This document shows, piece after piece, positions 19,101-29,912 of a stretch of DNA of 64,000 nt; the stretch's first letter is position 1, and each line of letters opens with the position of its first letter. Location of the stretch: NCBI RefSeq assembly GCF_932526225.1, contig NC_064042.1, positions 12,039,040 through 12,103,039 of the forward strand, written 5' to 3'. The translations under genes were made by a program, and so were the position numbers. The stretch comes from Nematostella vectensis (taxonomy: Eukaryota > Cnidaria > Anthozoa > Actiniaria > Edwardsiidae). The notes under the pieces are model-generated. The model had not been told where the DNA came from. It did not search any database and saw nothing but the letters and a program-made list of their open reading frames with translations.

Positions 19101-22100
19101 AATAGACAATAACCACATTCCAGTTACATTTTTTGTCCCAACAGATTTTTGCCCTTCTAAATTTTCTGGCAGAAAACTTCATATTTTCATACATGGGTCT
19201 TTCTGTGTTTACATTTGAATATCACCAATGGAAGCCTGGATTTATAGCCTGGTGTTTTGTATCCTTTCTATTTTAGTATCAATGAGCATTATTTTAGTAC
19301 ATACCGGTAGTAATGTTTAGGTTAGTTCTCACTGGGACGTAAGTGTAAGTGGAACGCATGTAGTTTTCCGATTCTCACTAGCACAAAGCGCAAGAGAACG
19401 CAACTGCTTGATTTTCTTGCGCTTGCGCTTGTGTTTGACCGATTCTCTCTTGTATTGTGCTTCCGTTTGCGCTTACACTTGCACTTGCGTACTAGTGAGA
19501 ACCAAGCTTTAATGTTTTTATGTTTTTTTAAGTTCTACTGTAAAATGAGTATGATAATTGTTATGATATGGGGATGAGGGGACCGTGATTATGAAGGTAA
19601 TTATGGGTTTTTGGCTTGGTCAGACAAACCTTTTATCTTTCATTTAAAAAGGACAACTTAAAATTAAAAAACTTAAAAAATAATATAAAATAATCTGATT
19701 TTATCTCATGTAGAATGCTACTACCTTGAATTCTTTAAGATCTTTTCTAAATTTTTTAAAAATCCTGAATTGTTTATATCTGCATATCCTACTATAGAAT
19801 CTGATTTACAGTATACCCTTAACATTGCATAGATAGGGATAGCCATCGGCAGGTTTCTCAACATTTACCCACTATCATTTCTACTTAATCTGGGGAGAAA
19901 TAGAAAAATCCCTTACAATCTTCAACACATGATGTTCTTCTCAGGTATGTAAAGCAAAACCATGTTGATTGTAGGGGTATTTGCTACCCTAAGACAATGG
20001 CCAAGGGGTACTTGCTTCCCTTAGATGATGGTCAAGAAAGACAAGGGGTACTTGCTACACTAAGACGATGGTAAAGGGGTACTTGCTACCCTAAGAGGAT
20101 GGCCAAGGGGTACTTGCTACCCTTAGACCATGGCCAAGGGGTACTTGCTACCCTTAGACCATGGCCAAGGAGTACTTGCTAGCCTTAGACCATGGCCAAG
20201 GGGTACTTGCTACCCTTAAACCATGGCCAAGGGGTACTTGCTACCCATAGACCATGGCCAAGGGGTATTTACTACCCTTAGGTGATGGCCAAGGGGTATT
20301 TGCTACACTTAGAGGATGACCAAGGTGTACTTGCTACCCTTAGATGATGGTCAAGGGATATTTGCTACACTTAGACTATGGCCAAGGGGTATTTGCTACC
20401 CTTAGACGATGGCCAAGGGGTACTTGCTACCCTTAGATGATGGCCAAGGGGTATTTGCTACCCTTAGACGATGGCAAGGGGATTTGCTTTCCTTAGATGA
20501 TGGTCAAGGGGTATTTGCTACCCTTAGTCTATCGACAAGGGGTACATGCTACTCTTAGACTATAAACAAGGGGTACTTACTACCCTTAGATGATGGTCAA
20601 GGGGTATTTGCTACCCTTAGTCTATCGACAAGGGGTACATGCTACTCTTATACTATAAACAAGGGGTACTTACTACCCTTAGATGATGGTCAAGGGGTAT
20701 TTGCTACCCTTAGTCTATCGACAAGGGGTACATGCTACTCTTAGACTATAAACAAGGGGTACTTACTACCCTTAGATGATGGTCAAGGGGTATTTGCTAC
20801 CCTTAGTCTATCGACAAGGGGTACATGCTACTCTTATACTATAAACAAGGGGTACTTACTACCCTTAGATGATGGCCAAAGGGGAATTTGCTACCCTTAG
20901 TCTATCGACAAGGGGTACATGCTACTCTTAGACTATAAACAAGGGGTACTTACTACCCTTAGACGATGACCAAGGGGTATTTGCTACCCTTAGTCTATCG
21001 ACAAGGGGTACATGCTACTCTTAAACTATAAACAAGGGGTACTTACTACCCTTAGATGATGGTCAAGGGGTATTTGCTACCCTTAGTCTATCGACAAGGG
21101 GTACATGCTACTCTTAGACTATAAACAAGGGGTACTTACTACCCTTAGACGATGACCAAGGGGCACTCACACGATGACGTCATAACATGTCATGAACAAA
21201 AAAGTATTATCAGCAAGACGAGCCTAGTTGCAACTGTTTTTTTTTCATGCTACACTGTGACGTCTTATATCTCATCTCCAATGTTCTGTGGTTTCAGGTC
21301 TTCGAGGTGCTGTTGCCTTCGCTCTAGCCATGCGTAACACCGAGTCTGTCCCCAGACAGATGATGCTTACTACTGTACTCATGATTGTTCTAATCACTGT
21401 CGTAATCAATGGGGGCTCTACCCTATCTGTACTCTCTTACCTCAAGATCAGGTAGAGCTTCATTATGCGAATTTGGATCCGACTTTTGTGGCAAATGTTT
21501 TTATAAATCAATGCTAATGAAACATGTAAAGCTTTAGTAGCCGAATAAGTCTAATTGAGTTCCTAAGAAAGTCAATGATTATGATAATGATTGTAAAGCT
21601 TTTCATGATAACGCAAAGAATGATGTTGACAATGTCAATAGAAATAATGATGATGATAAATAAGAGTCCCAAAATGTGTAAATGTGCATTCCTTGTCCAC
21701 TTAAAAGCTGTCACCTCTTCCCTTGAACTCGCATTAATTTAACACCGACGAGCCCCCATACCATCCCTCCCCCTCTCCCTTAGCTCATCTTGCCTATTTT
21801 CTGTTTCAGAGTGGGCGTCAATCCCGAGGAGGAGGAGCAGCCCAAGTTTTTACCGGTCTGCACTGTACGTTGTTTTGGGGAGTGCTTGCAACGGACTGTT
21901 TAAATGTTTAACTGTCAAACAGTCAGGCTCTATCAACCCTCGACTGATCAGTCGGAGGCTCTATAAACTCTCAAATGTCAATCATTCGGTCTCTCTAATC
22001 ACCCAGCTGTCAATCAGTTGGTCTCTCTAAACACTCGGCTGTCAATCAATTGGACTCTCTAAATCCTCGGCTTTAAATCAGTCTCCCTAAACCTTCAGCT

Positions 22101-25100
22101 GTCAATCAGTCGGTCTCTCTAAACTTTCAGCTGTCAATCAGTCGGTCTCTCTAAACACTCTGCTATCAATCAGTTGGTCTCTCTAAACCCTCAGCTGTCA
22201 ATCAGTTGGTCTCTCTAAACCCTCGGCTGCCAATCAGTTGGTCTCTCTAAACCCTCGGCTGTCAATCAGTCAGTCTCTATAAACCCTTGGCTGTCAATCA
22301 GTCAGTCTCTCTTAACACTCAGCTGTCAATCAGTTGGTCTTTCTTAACACTCGGCTGTCAATCAGTTGGTCTCTCTAAACCCTCGGCTGTCAATCAGTCA
22401 GTCTCCCTAAACCTTCAGCTGTCAATCAGTCAGTCTCTATAAACCCTTGGCTGTCAATCAGTCAGTCTCTCTTAACACTCAGCTGTCAATCAGTTGGTCT
22501 TTCTTAACACTCGGCTGTCAATCGGTCGGTCTCTCTTAACGGCTGTCGATCAGTAGGACTCTCTAAACCCTAAGCTGTCAATCAGTTGGTCTCTCTAGGC
22601 CCTCGGCTGTCAATCAGTCGGTCTCTGTTCACACTCGGCTGTCAATCGTTCGGTCTCGCTAAACATCCAAATGTCAATCAGTCTGTCTCTCTAAACCCTC
22701 GGCTGTCAATCAGTCGGTCTCTCTAAACCCTCGGCTGTCAATCAGTCGGTCTCTCTAAACCCTCGGCTGTCAATCAGTCTGTCTCTCTAAACCCTCGGCT
22801 GTCAATCAGTCGGTCTTTCTGAACACTCGGCTGTCAATCAAATGTATTTACCAAAGTTAACAAAATGGTTGCTTTGATATACGTCGTGGTCATTGATAAA
22901 TGACTGATTAACCAACTTACAATTGAAAAAAAAGATCAAAAAATTAAAAATGAGGTGAAGCGTTTACATGATTTTTTAGTTACACCATATTTGAGTGTTG
23001 TTAAAAAAATATAAGCGTAGAAACATAAAAAAGGATAATAATAGCAGTGAAATATTCAAGCTTAAAGTTCCCTTGTCAGCAACACCTTTGTTATTGTTTT
23101 TATTTAACTTTGGAAGGCATATAATGCGTCAAAATCTTGAAATAACCATCTAAATATATTTATATCTCTCAATTGCCATCTATTCCTTACCATTACCATA
23201 AAATGTGCAATACACCAGAAATGCGCTTGTAATTTCATAAATTGCAGATAATACACATAGATCTAAGTTAGAATAAGCAAAATAAATCCATTTAAAGTTA
23301 AAGCACGTTAAATCCGCGGCAAGCACTCCCATATCCACCTGTCGCGATCATCAAACCTCTAATTCTGAACTCTAATGCTAATCGCCGTACTAGAAGCTTT
23401 TATTTCATTGTCCGTTAATGAAGCTAATGCGAACTGACTCTAGTGAATATATCAGTCAGATTTATCCAAATAACCTTGCGTTTTGATTTTAATGTTTTCA
23501 ATAGTACTTAAATATCGTTTCTCGGAAGAATGATCATTTTAATCGTTCCACGTTGACTTATTCTGATCTTAAATGATCTAACGAGTTATTTCATTAATCA
23601 GTACAGTGCTTCGCTAACGTATTTCCTATCATACGCACTATTTCTTTAAGTGTATCTATGCAAAACGCACACGACGCGGGGTATAAGATACGGCCCTTTT
23701 CAGATTTGCTCAGTGACATACATATCAGGATACAAAACCCTTATTTCAAAGTTTACTAAAAAATTGACCCTTAAATGGACAGACATCTCAACGTCGGGTG
23801 TGCGTTTTCCAAAGCTGTACCAACTTCAACCGATCAGCTAATCACAAAAGTTTGACGACGTGTCTGTTACGTCATGTTTGTAGGAGGAAGGTGGTGATTT
23901 GCGAGCACAGACTGCACAGTTTGAGAGAGCCTGGATCTTCCGGTTGTGGTACAACTTCGATATCAAGTATCCTTTTTCAGTGTTCAAGGTGTAGGAAGGC
24001 TTTCGGTACAGGTGCAGGAGGGCGTGAGTATAGTTTTAGGACGGTGTCGATATAGTGACTGAGGGTGGATTGGTGTACGTGTAGGAGGGTGTAGGTATAG
24101 GTGTAGGAGGGTGTCGGTATAGGTGTAGGAGGGTGTAGGTATAGGTGTAGGAGGGTGTAGGTATAGGTGTAGGAGGGTGTGACTATAGGTGTAGGAGGGT
24201 GTAGGTATAGGTGTAGGAGGGTGTAGGTATAGGTGTAGGAGGGTGTAGGTATCGGTGTAGGAGGGTGTGTGTATAGGTGTAGGAGGGTGTGCCTATAGGT
24301 GTAGGAGGGTGTAGGTATAGGTGTAGGAGGGTGAAGGTATATGTGTAGGAGGGTGTAGGTATAGGTGTAGGAGGGTGTGCCTATAGGTGTAGGAGGGTGT
24401 AGGTATAGGTGTAGGAGGGTGTAGGTATAGGTGTAGGAGGGTGTGGCTATAGGTGTAGGAGGGTGTAGGTATAGGTGTAGGAGGGTGTAGGTATAGGTGT
24501 AGGAGGGTGTGGCTATAGATGTAGGAGGGTGTAGCTATAGGTGTAGGAGGGTGTGCCTATAGGTGTAGGAGGGTGTAGGTATAGGTGTAGGAGGGTGTAG
24601 ATATAGGTGTAGGAGGGTGTAGCTATAGGTGTAGGAGGGTGTAGGTATAGGTGTAGGAGGGTGTAGGTATAGGTGTAGGAGGGTGTGCCTATAGGTGTAG
24701 GCGGGTGTAGGTATAGGTGTAGGAGGGTGTAGGTATAGGTGTAGGAGGGTGTAGGTATAGGTGTAGGAGGGTGTAGGTATAGGTGTAGGAGGGTGTAGGT
24801 ATAGGTGTAGGAGGGTGTGCCTATAGGTGTAGGAGGGTGTGCCTATAGGTGTAGGAGGGTGTGCCTATAGGTGTAGGAGGGTGTGCCTATAGGTGTAGGA
24901 GGGTGTGCCTATAGGTGTAGGAGGGTGTGCCTATAGGTGTAGGAGGGTGTAGGTATAGGTGTAGGAGGGTGTAGGTATAGGTGTAGGAGGGTGTAGGTAT
25001 AGGTGTAGGAGGGTGTAGGTATAGGTGTAGGAGGGTGTGACTATAGGTGTAGGAGGGTGTGACTATAGGTGTAGGAGGGTGTAGGTATAGGTGTAGGAGG

Positions 25101-27758
25101 GTGTAGGTATAGGTGTAGGAGGGTGTAGGTATCGGTGTAGGAGGGTGTGTGTATAGGTGTAGGAGGGTGTGCCTATAGGTGTAGGAGGGTGTAGGTATAG
25201 GTGTAGGAGGGTGAAGGTATATGTGTAGGAGGGTGTAGGTATAGGTGTAGGAGGGTGTGCCTATAGGTGTAGGAGGGTGTAGGTATAGGTGTAGGAGGGT
25301 GTAGGTATAGGTGTAGGAGGGTGTGGCTATAGGTGTAGGAGGGTGTAGGTATAGGTGTAGGAGGGTGTAGGTATAGGTGTAGGAGGGTGTGGCTATAGAT
25401 GTAGGAGGGTGTAGCTATAGGTGTAGGAGGGTGTGCCTATAGGTGTAGGAGGGTGTAGGTATAGGTGTAGGAGGGTGTAGATATAGGTGTAGGAGGGTGT
25501 AGCTATAGGTGTAGGAGGGTGTAGGTATAGGTGTAGGAGGGTGTGCCTATAGGTGTAGGCGGGTGTAGGTATAGGTGTAGGAGGGTGTAGGTATAGGTGT
25601 AGGAGGGTGTAGGTATAGGTGTAGGAGGGTGTAGGTATAGGTGTAGGAGGGTGTAGGTATAGGTGTAGGAGGGTGTAGGTATAGGTGTAGGAGGGTGTGC
25701 CTATAGGTGTAGGAGGGTGTGCCTATAGGTGTAGGAGGGTGTGCCTATAGGTGTAGGAGGGTGTAGGTATAGGTGTAGGAGGGTGTAGGTATAGGTGTAG
25801 GAGGGTGTAGGTATAGGTGTAGGAGGGTGTAGGTATAGGTGTAGGAGGGTGTAGGTATAGGTGTAGGAGGGTGTGCCTATAGGTGTAGGAGGGTGTAGGT
25901 ATAGGTGTAGGAGGGTGTAGGTATAGGTGTAGGAGGGTGTAGGTATAGGTGTAGGAGGGTGTGCCTATAGGTGTAGGAGGGTGTGCCTATAGGTGTAGGA
26001 GGGTGTGCCTATAGGTGTAGGAGGGTGTAGGTATAGGTGTAGGAGGGTGTAGGTATAGGTGTAGGAGGGTTTAGGTATAGGTGTAGGAGGGTGTAGGTAT
26101 AGGTGTAAGAGGGTGTAGGTATAGGTGTAAGAGGGTGTAGGTATAGGTGTAGGAGGGTGTAGGTATAGGTGTAGGAGGGTGTAGGTATAGGTGTAGGAGG
26201 GTGTAGGTATAGGTGTAGGAGGGTGTAGGTATAGGTGTAGGAGGGTGTAGGTATAGGTGTAGGAGGGTGTAGGTATAGGTGTAGGAGGGTGTAAGTATAG
26301 GTGTAGGAGGGTGTAGGTATAGGTGTAGGAGGGTGTGGCTATAGGTGTAGGAGGGTGTGGCTATAGGTGTAGGAGGGTGTGCCTATAGGTGTAGGAGGGT
26401 GTAGGTATAGGTGTAGGAGGGTGTAGGTATAGGTGTAGGAGGGTGTAGGTATAGGTGTAGGAGGGTGTAGGTATAGGTGCAGGAGACTGTTTGTATAGGT
26501 GCACGACGGTGTGGCTATAGGTGTGGGAGGGTGTAGGTATAGGTGTAGGAGGGTGTAGGTATAGGTGTAGGAGGCAGTAGGTATAGGTGTAAAAGGGAGT
26601 GGGTATAGATGCAGTAGGTTGGGGTATAGGTGTTGGAGGGTTTCAATATGAGTGTAGGAGGGTGTGGGTATAGATGTAGGAGGGTGTAGGTAAAGGTGTA
26701 GAAGGGTGTGGATATAAGTGCAGGAGACTGTTTGTATAGGTGTAGGAGGGTGTGGGTATAGATGTTGGAGGGTGTAGGTAAAGGTGTAGGGGGTGTAGGT
26801 AAAATTGTAGAAGGGTGTGGATATAAGTGCAGAAGACTGTTGGTATAGGTGTAGGAGGGTGTGGGTATAGGTGTTGGAGGGTGTAGGTAAAGGTGTAGGA
26901 GGGTGTAGGTAAAGGTGTAGAAGGGTTCGGGTATAGTTGTAAGAGGGTGTGGATATAAGTGCAGGAGACTGTTGGTATAGGTGTAGGAGGTGTGGGTATA
27001 GATATTGGAGGGTGTAGGTAAAGGTTCAGGAGACTGTTGGTATAGGTGTAGAAGGATGTGGGTATAGGTGTAAAATGGGTGAGGGGGTGTGGGTGTAGTT
27101 ACAGTCGTAGGTGGGTGTGGCTGGTTGAGTTGTTGAGGCCCCTTGACTCTTGTTCAGGTACATGAAGCCGCTGTTCACAGGTGTCGGGCCACCGCTAAAG
27201 GATGTGCTTCCAGGGTGCTGTCAACCTCTGGCCAGGATACTAGACAACAGGGACTTTGAGGCTAAGGTATTGTCCTGAGGGGAACTGGGCCTTCATCTCT
27301 TTTGGGAATCAGAATCCTGCATTGTGAGGGAGCAGCTTTCGTTTGTGACTTGATGGAAGCTATTGCTTTGGAATTTCTGTCTAGGAAGTAGGAGCTATTT
27401 CTGTCTAGGAAGTAGGTACAGGGAATTAGAACCTCGGGTAGCTAATTTGGGGAATAAATTAGTTCTTCGTGTCTAACGTTAAAATTATTATCTAAAGTAT
27501 TATAAATCATTTTTAAAATGTCACGCAAGACAAATGACCAACCGTGATTTGACAACTCACATACTTCACTCACTTCAGCCTGCGTCCGAAATGCCGAGTG
27601 ATGAAGACCTGGTGGTGGTGGAGGGGGAGCTGGAATTTCGCCGAAATCAGGAGATTATGATTCGGCCGAGCAGTGACAGTTTTCACGCCCCTAATGACAC
27701 TATGGACATGGACGAGGGGGACCTGGGACTAGGCGCTATCAACCCAGCCAGGATATGA
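13191..27758 (+). CDS. NHE6/7/9-like: Endosomal/organellar Na+(K+)/H+ exchanger, 16 exons
   Basis: Exons: 13191-13452, 14349-14533, 14965-15042, 15780-15856, 16142-16242, 17049-17154, 17940-18078, 18280-18385, 18935-19023, 19145-19258, 19833-19944, 21298-21451, 21810-21864, 23884-23966, 27158-27266, 27579-27758. All phases agree, giving 649 residues, typical of NHE6/7/9. It exchanges Na+ or K+ for H+ and sets luminal pH in endosomes or Golgi. Seen: signal-like N-terminus, helix 1 ending in [11 protein letters not shown], the amiloride-site helix [20 protein letters not shown], the CPA1 Asn-Asp motif in [37 protein letters not shown], and the organellar-subfamily [12 protein letters not shown] before a soluble acidic tail. 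The start is in CATCATGGCGGCC, resembling a YY1/TISU initiator. The exon 13 donor (GTACGT at 21865) was chosen over GTCTGC at 21856; both are in phase. An AATAAA lies at 27958. Confidence 0.93.
16621..16836. mobile_element. MITE with TGCCTGGTGCATACTAGTGA termini
   Basis: The left 27 bases pair with the right end (CACTAGTGTGTACCAGGCA), about 216 bp in all. The interior repeats ACATAATGACAT-like words. It sits in intron 5 of the exchanger gene and has no coding capacity. Confidence 0.75.
18079..18279 (+). other. U12-type intron 7 of the exchanger gene
   Basis: The donor is GTATCCTTTG, a match to the minor-spliceosome consensus RTATCCTTT. The branch-like TTCCTTTAC lies 10 bases before the acceptor CATAG and there is no long polypyrimidine tract. 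The splice gives a continuous NHE reading (...VTAL / [19 protein letters not shown]). 201 bp. Confidence 0.85.
19259..19832 (+). other. U12-type intron 10 of the exchanger gene
   Basis: The donor is GTATCCTTTC. The branch site CCCTTAAC contains the core CCTTAAC, 9 bases before the acceptor GCATAG. The join reads GFIAWCF / [16 protein letters not shown], as in other exchangers. 574 bp, of which 19325-19502 is a MITE. Confidence 0.88.
19325..19502. mobile_element. MITE with GTTCTCACT termini
   Basis: The left end GTTCTCACTGGGACGTAAGT and the right end ACTTGCGTACTAGTGAGAAC are inverted copies. Arms extend about 30-40 bp around a GC-richer centre of CGCAAG and CTTGCG words. About 178 bp, inside the U12-type intron 10. 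Confidence 0.75.
20000..21165. repeat. 31-bp minisatellite with 93-bp higher-order unit
   Basis: The basic unit is AAGGGGTACTTGCTACCCTT plus 11 bases, 31 bp. From about 20500 the array is organised as a three-monomer, 93-bp unit (variants GATGATGGTC, TCTATCGAC and ACTATAAAC) repeated about six times. It fills intron 11 of the exchanger gene. Confidence 0.92.
21985..22845. repeat. 32-bp minisatellite
   Basis: About 26 copies of CTGTCAATCAGTCGGTCTCT plus CTAAACCCTCGG. The most uniform copies are at 22700-22800. It lies in intron 13 of the exchanger gene. Confidence 0.92.
23967..27157 (+). other. U12-type intron 14, filled by a minisatellite
   Basis: The donor is GTATCCTTTTTC, a perfect RTATCCTTT match. 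The branch-like CCCCTTGAC has the core CCTTGAC and lies 10 bases before the acceptor TTCAG. The join gives [19 protein letters not shown], the organellar NHE tail. 3191 bp, nearly all tandem repeat. Confidence 0.88.
24055..27110. repeat. 22-bp minisatellite, about 3 kb
   Basis: The unit is ATAGGTGTAGGAGGGTGTAG plus GT, with recurring variants GTGCCTAT, GTGGCTAT, GTGACTAT. It is near-perfect to about 26480, then degenerates to about 27110. Landmark variants recur at an offset of exactly 880 bp (40 units): ATCGG at 24251/25131, GTGAAG at 24331/25211 and GGCTATAGAT at 24511/25391. This shows a large internal block duplication. The plus strand is G-rich with many GG and GGG runs. Confidence 0.95.
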
Positions 27759-29912
27759 GCGTGTAGTCCTGGGGGCTAGTGTAATTATGTAAAGTAGACA
27801 ACAATCAGTTAGCTCATTAAATCAATTTAAGGTTGGAGCATGCAGCGATTCAGGACTTTGGGGCGTCACAAAATGGTCGTACCGGCGTGACAGATTGTAA
27901 GAGTAAATGGTTCCTAATTTTCTTTTGTCCTCCATTGTTAACGATCAAAAAAATTCAAATAAATCGTTGGCAACAGTTTATATAGTTTTAATTTAGAGCC
28001 TTGACATTAGTTTTTTATTGTAACTTCAATCCATGTGAAATAATTATGTACAGTACCTTGATTCAAACGAAATGAATACCCCCAAGTAGTATAGTGCGTA
28101 CTGTTTAAGTAGCTTTTTTACGATAGCTGGTTACGTCACGTCGGTTACAGTAGTGTATATTCTGTGTTTACTTGTTCAATATGTGTTTACTAAATCTCTT
28201 AATTTAGCTCGAACTTGTCACAGAATTTATATTCATATATATGACCTATATATATTAGCCATTTAATAAAACTTTTATCATTCCTATTTTACTTGAGGTT
28301 ATAACAATTGCCAGAATTACCTACGACAATTACCCACAAATATTACCCACCCGCTTGTCATAACTTCATTTGAGTCATGGTCTTTACCTAGGTTGGGGTC
28401 TTACATGAAGCCACGTCGTTGCTTAGTTTGGACACTATAGTTAAATACACTCTTCTAATGCAGATACACCTATTTCAATTAAGTTTGGCTATAAGGAAAG
28501 TGGAACACAGTTTGGCCTATAATAATGTTTTCTTGTATTTAAAATGCGTTCATTATTTACAAGGGCCTCGCAACAAACTTAATTTAACCTCAATTGTTTT
28601 TCCTAACCAGTGGTGTTTGGCATTCAGCGTTTTTCATTTCTTATGGTCAACCTTAATTGAAATAGGTGTATATTTATATTCGAATTCGTAGTTTTGTGAC
28701 TACCCAGAATTCAGGATTTTGTCCCCGGCATAGGTCGACCTGGGACTTGAGTAAGTCAACCAATGAATAGGCCATTCCAGCTATAAGTTTGCGCGCATTA
28801 CCATAGAAACCTACCTCAACTACCAGAATGCAGCGCGCACATTTTTAAGCTTTCACCAAACGAAGCGCGCGCTGCTTGCCGGTAGTTGAGGTAGGTTTCC
28901 ATGGTGAGTGCGCGCGCATGCTTATAGCTGGAATGGCCTATTCATTGCAGTTTACTGTGAAGCACTAAAAACCATTTGATTGCACACAAACAAAATTGAT
29001 TGGTCAAGGCGGTTTGATCGACAACTCGCTATTCTACGAGCTCATTTAACCATTTGACCATTTGTGTGGCCGCCGTCTTGCTTTCTTGCCACATAAATCA
29101 CAAATTCGATCAAAGGACAACTCATAACTCGACCAAAATTGGTTCCTATTAATCAACAAATACGTACATATCAATTACAGAAATATAACATAAGCAGTAA
29201 AAATACGGAAAACTAAACGAAATCAAATAACTTACAAGGTAGTTGTGGCATTCGCTAACACAAATATGCAATGGCTCTCCCGGTCACGAGATCTAATCGA
29301 TATTTGTTCGCGCGCTCGCGTAAGGCCTTGTTAAGACGTCGCTCTTTATCATTCAAAATATCTGAATTCTGTATCTTGAAGAGGCACTTTCATGCTTATA
29401 TTCAGAAAATTGTTGAAGAAATCTGAAAAGGGTGAAATCTTACTGTTTGCTTCATCCAAGTGTGATAAAGAAAAAAAAACATTTTCCGTGAATTTTATTT
29501 GCAAAAAATCGGACTAGTAACTCTATGCAAGATTAAAGTTTGAGTGACTAAAAAAGTAATACTTACGATCCATTTCCACCCGCTTGATTTGAAACTGTCT
29601 TTACTGATAATATAAGTGGAAGAACCTCTACCTCAGGGTATTTTGGGTTAATTATAGCTTACGCCATATTAAAATTTACCCAGAAGACCCTGGGGACAAG
29701 GTTGTAAGTGGAAGATCAGAGTAAATCTGGATAGTTTATTGATCATTACGCACATTTGTTACCGATTTCGAGCTTTCCTGAATACCACTAAAATTATTCT
29801 TCAAACGAGCAATGGCCCCTTTGATTGCCATTCATTTTCATTAAAAATGTTATATATGAGAGGTTTTTAAATATGGCGACTAATACTGAGCAATATAACA
29901 TGTTGTTTGGAA
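27759..29912. other. Intergenic, exchanger to GPCR
   Basis: AT-rich, containing the exchanger 3' end (AATAAA at 27958) and one foldback element (28761-28947). The open frame 28419-28691 shows no domain, splice context or similarity. Nothing else recognised. Confidence 0.6.
28761..28947. mobile_element. Foldback element with 27-bp perfect inverted termini
   Basis: Positions 28761-28787 (beginning CAATGAATAGGCCATTCC) are the exact reverse complement of 28921-28947. Pairing continues inward with mismatches through GAAACCTACCTCAACTACC and GGTAGTTGAGGTAGGTTTC. Total 187 bp, no coding capacity. Confidence 0.85.

Noticed and set aside
20000-22845. Possible CRISPR-like arrays
   Set aside because: Unit plus spacer do not alternate: the whole unit repeats with point changes, in introns of an animal gene, and no cas genes exist here.
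23650-24055. Plus-strand frames of 63-85 residues
   Set aside because: Wrong frames over the real exon 23884-23966, which reads through [12 protein letters not shown] in another frame.
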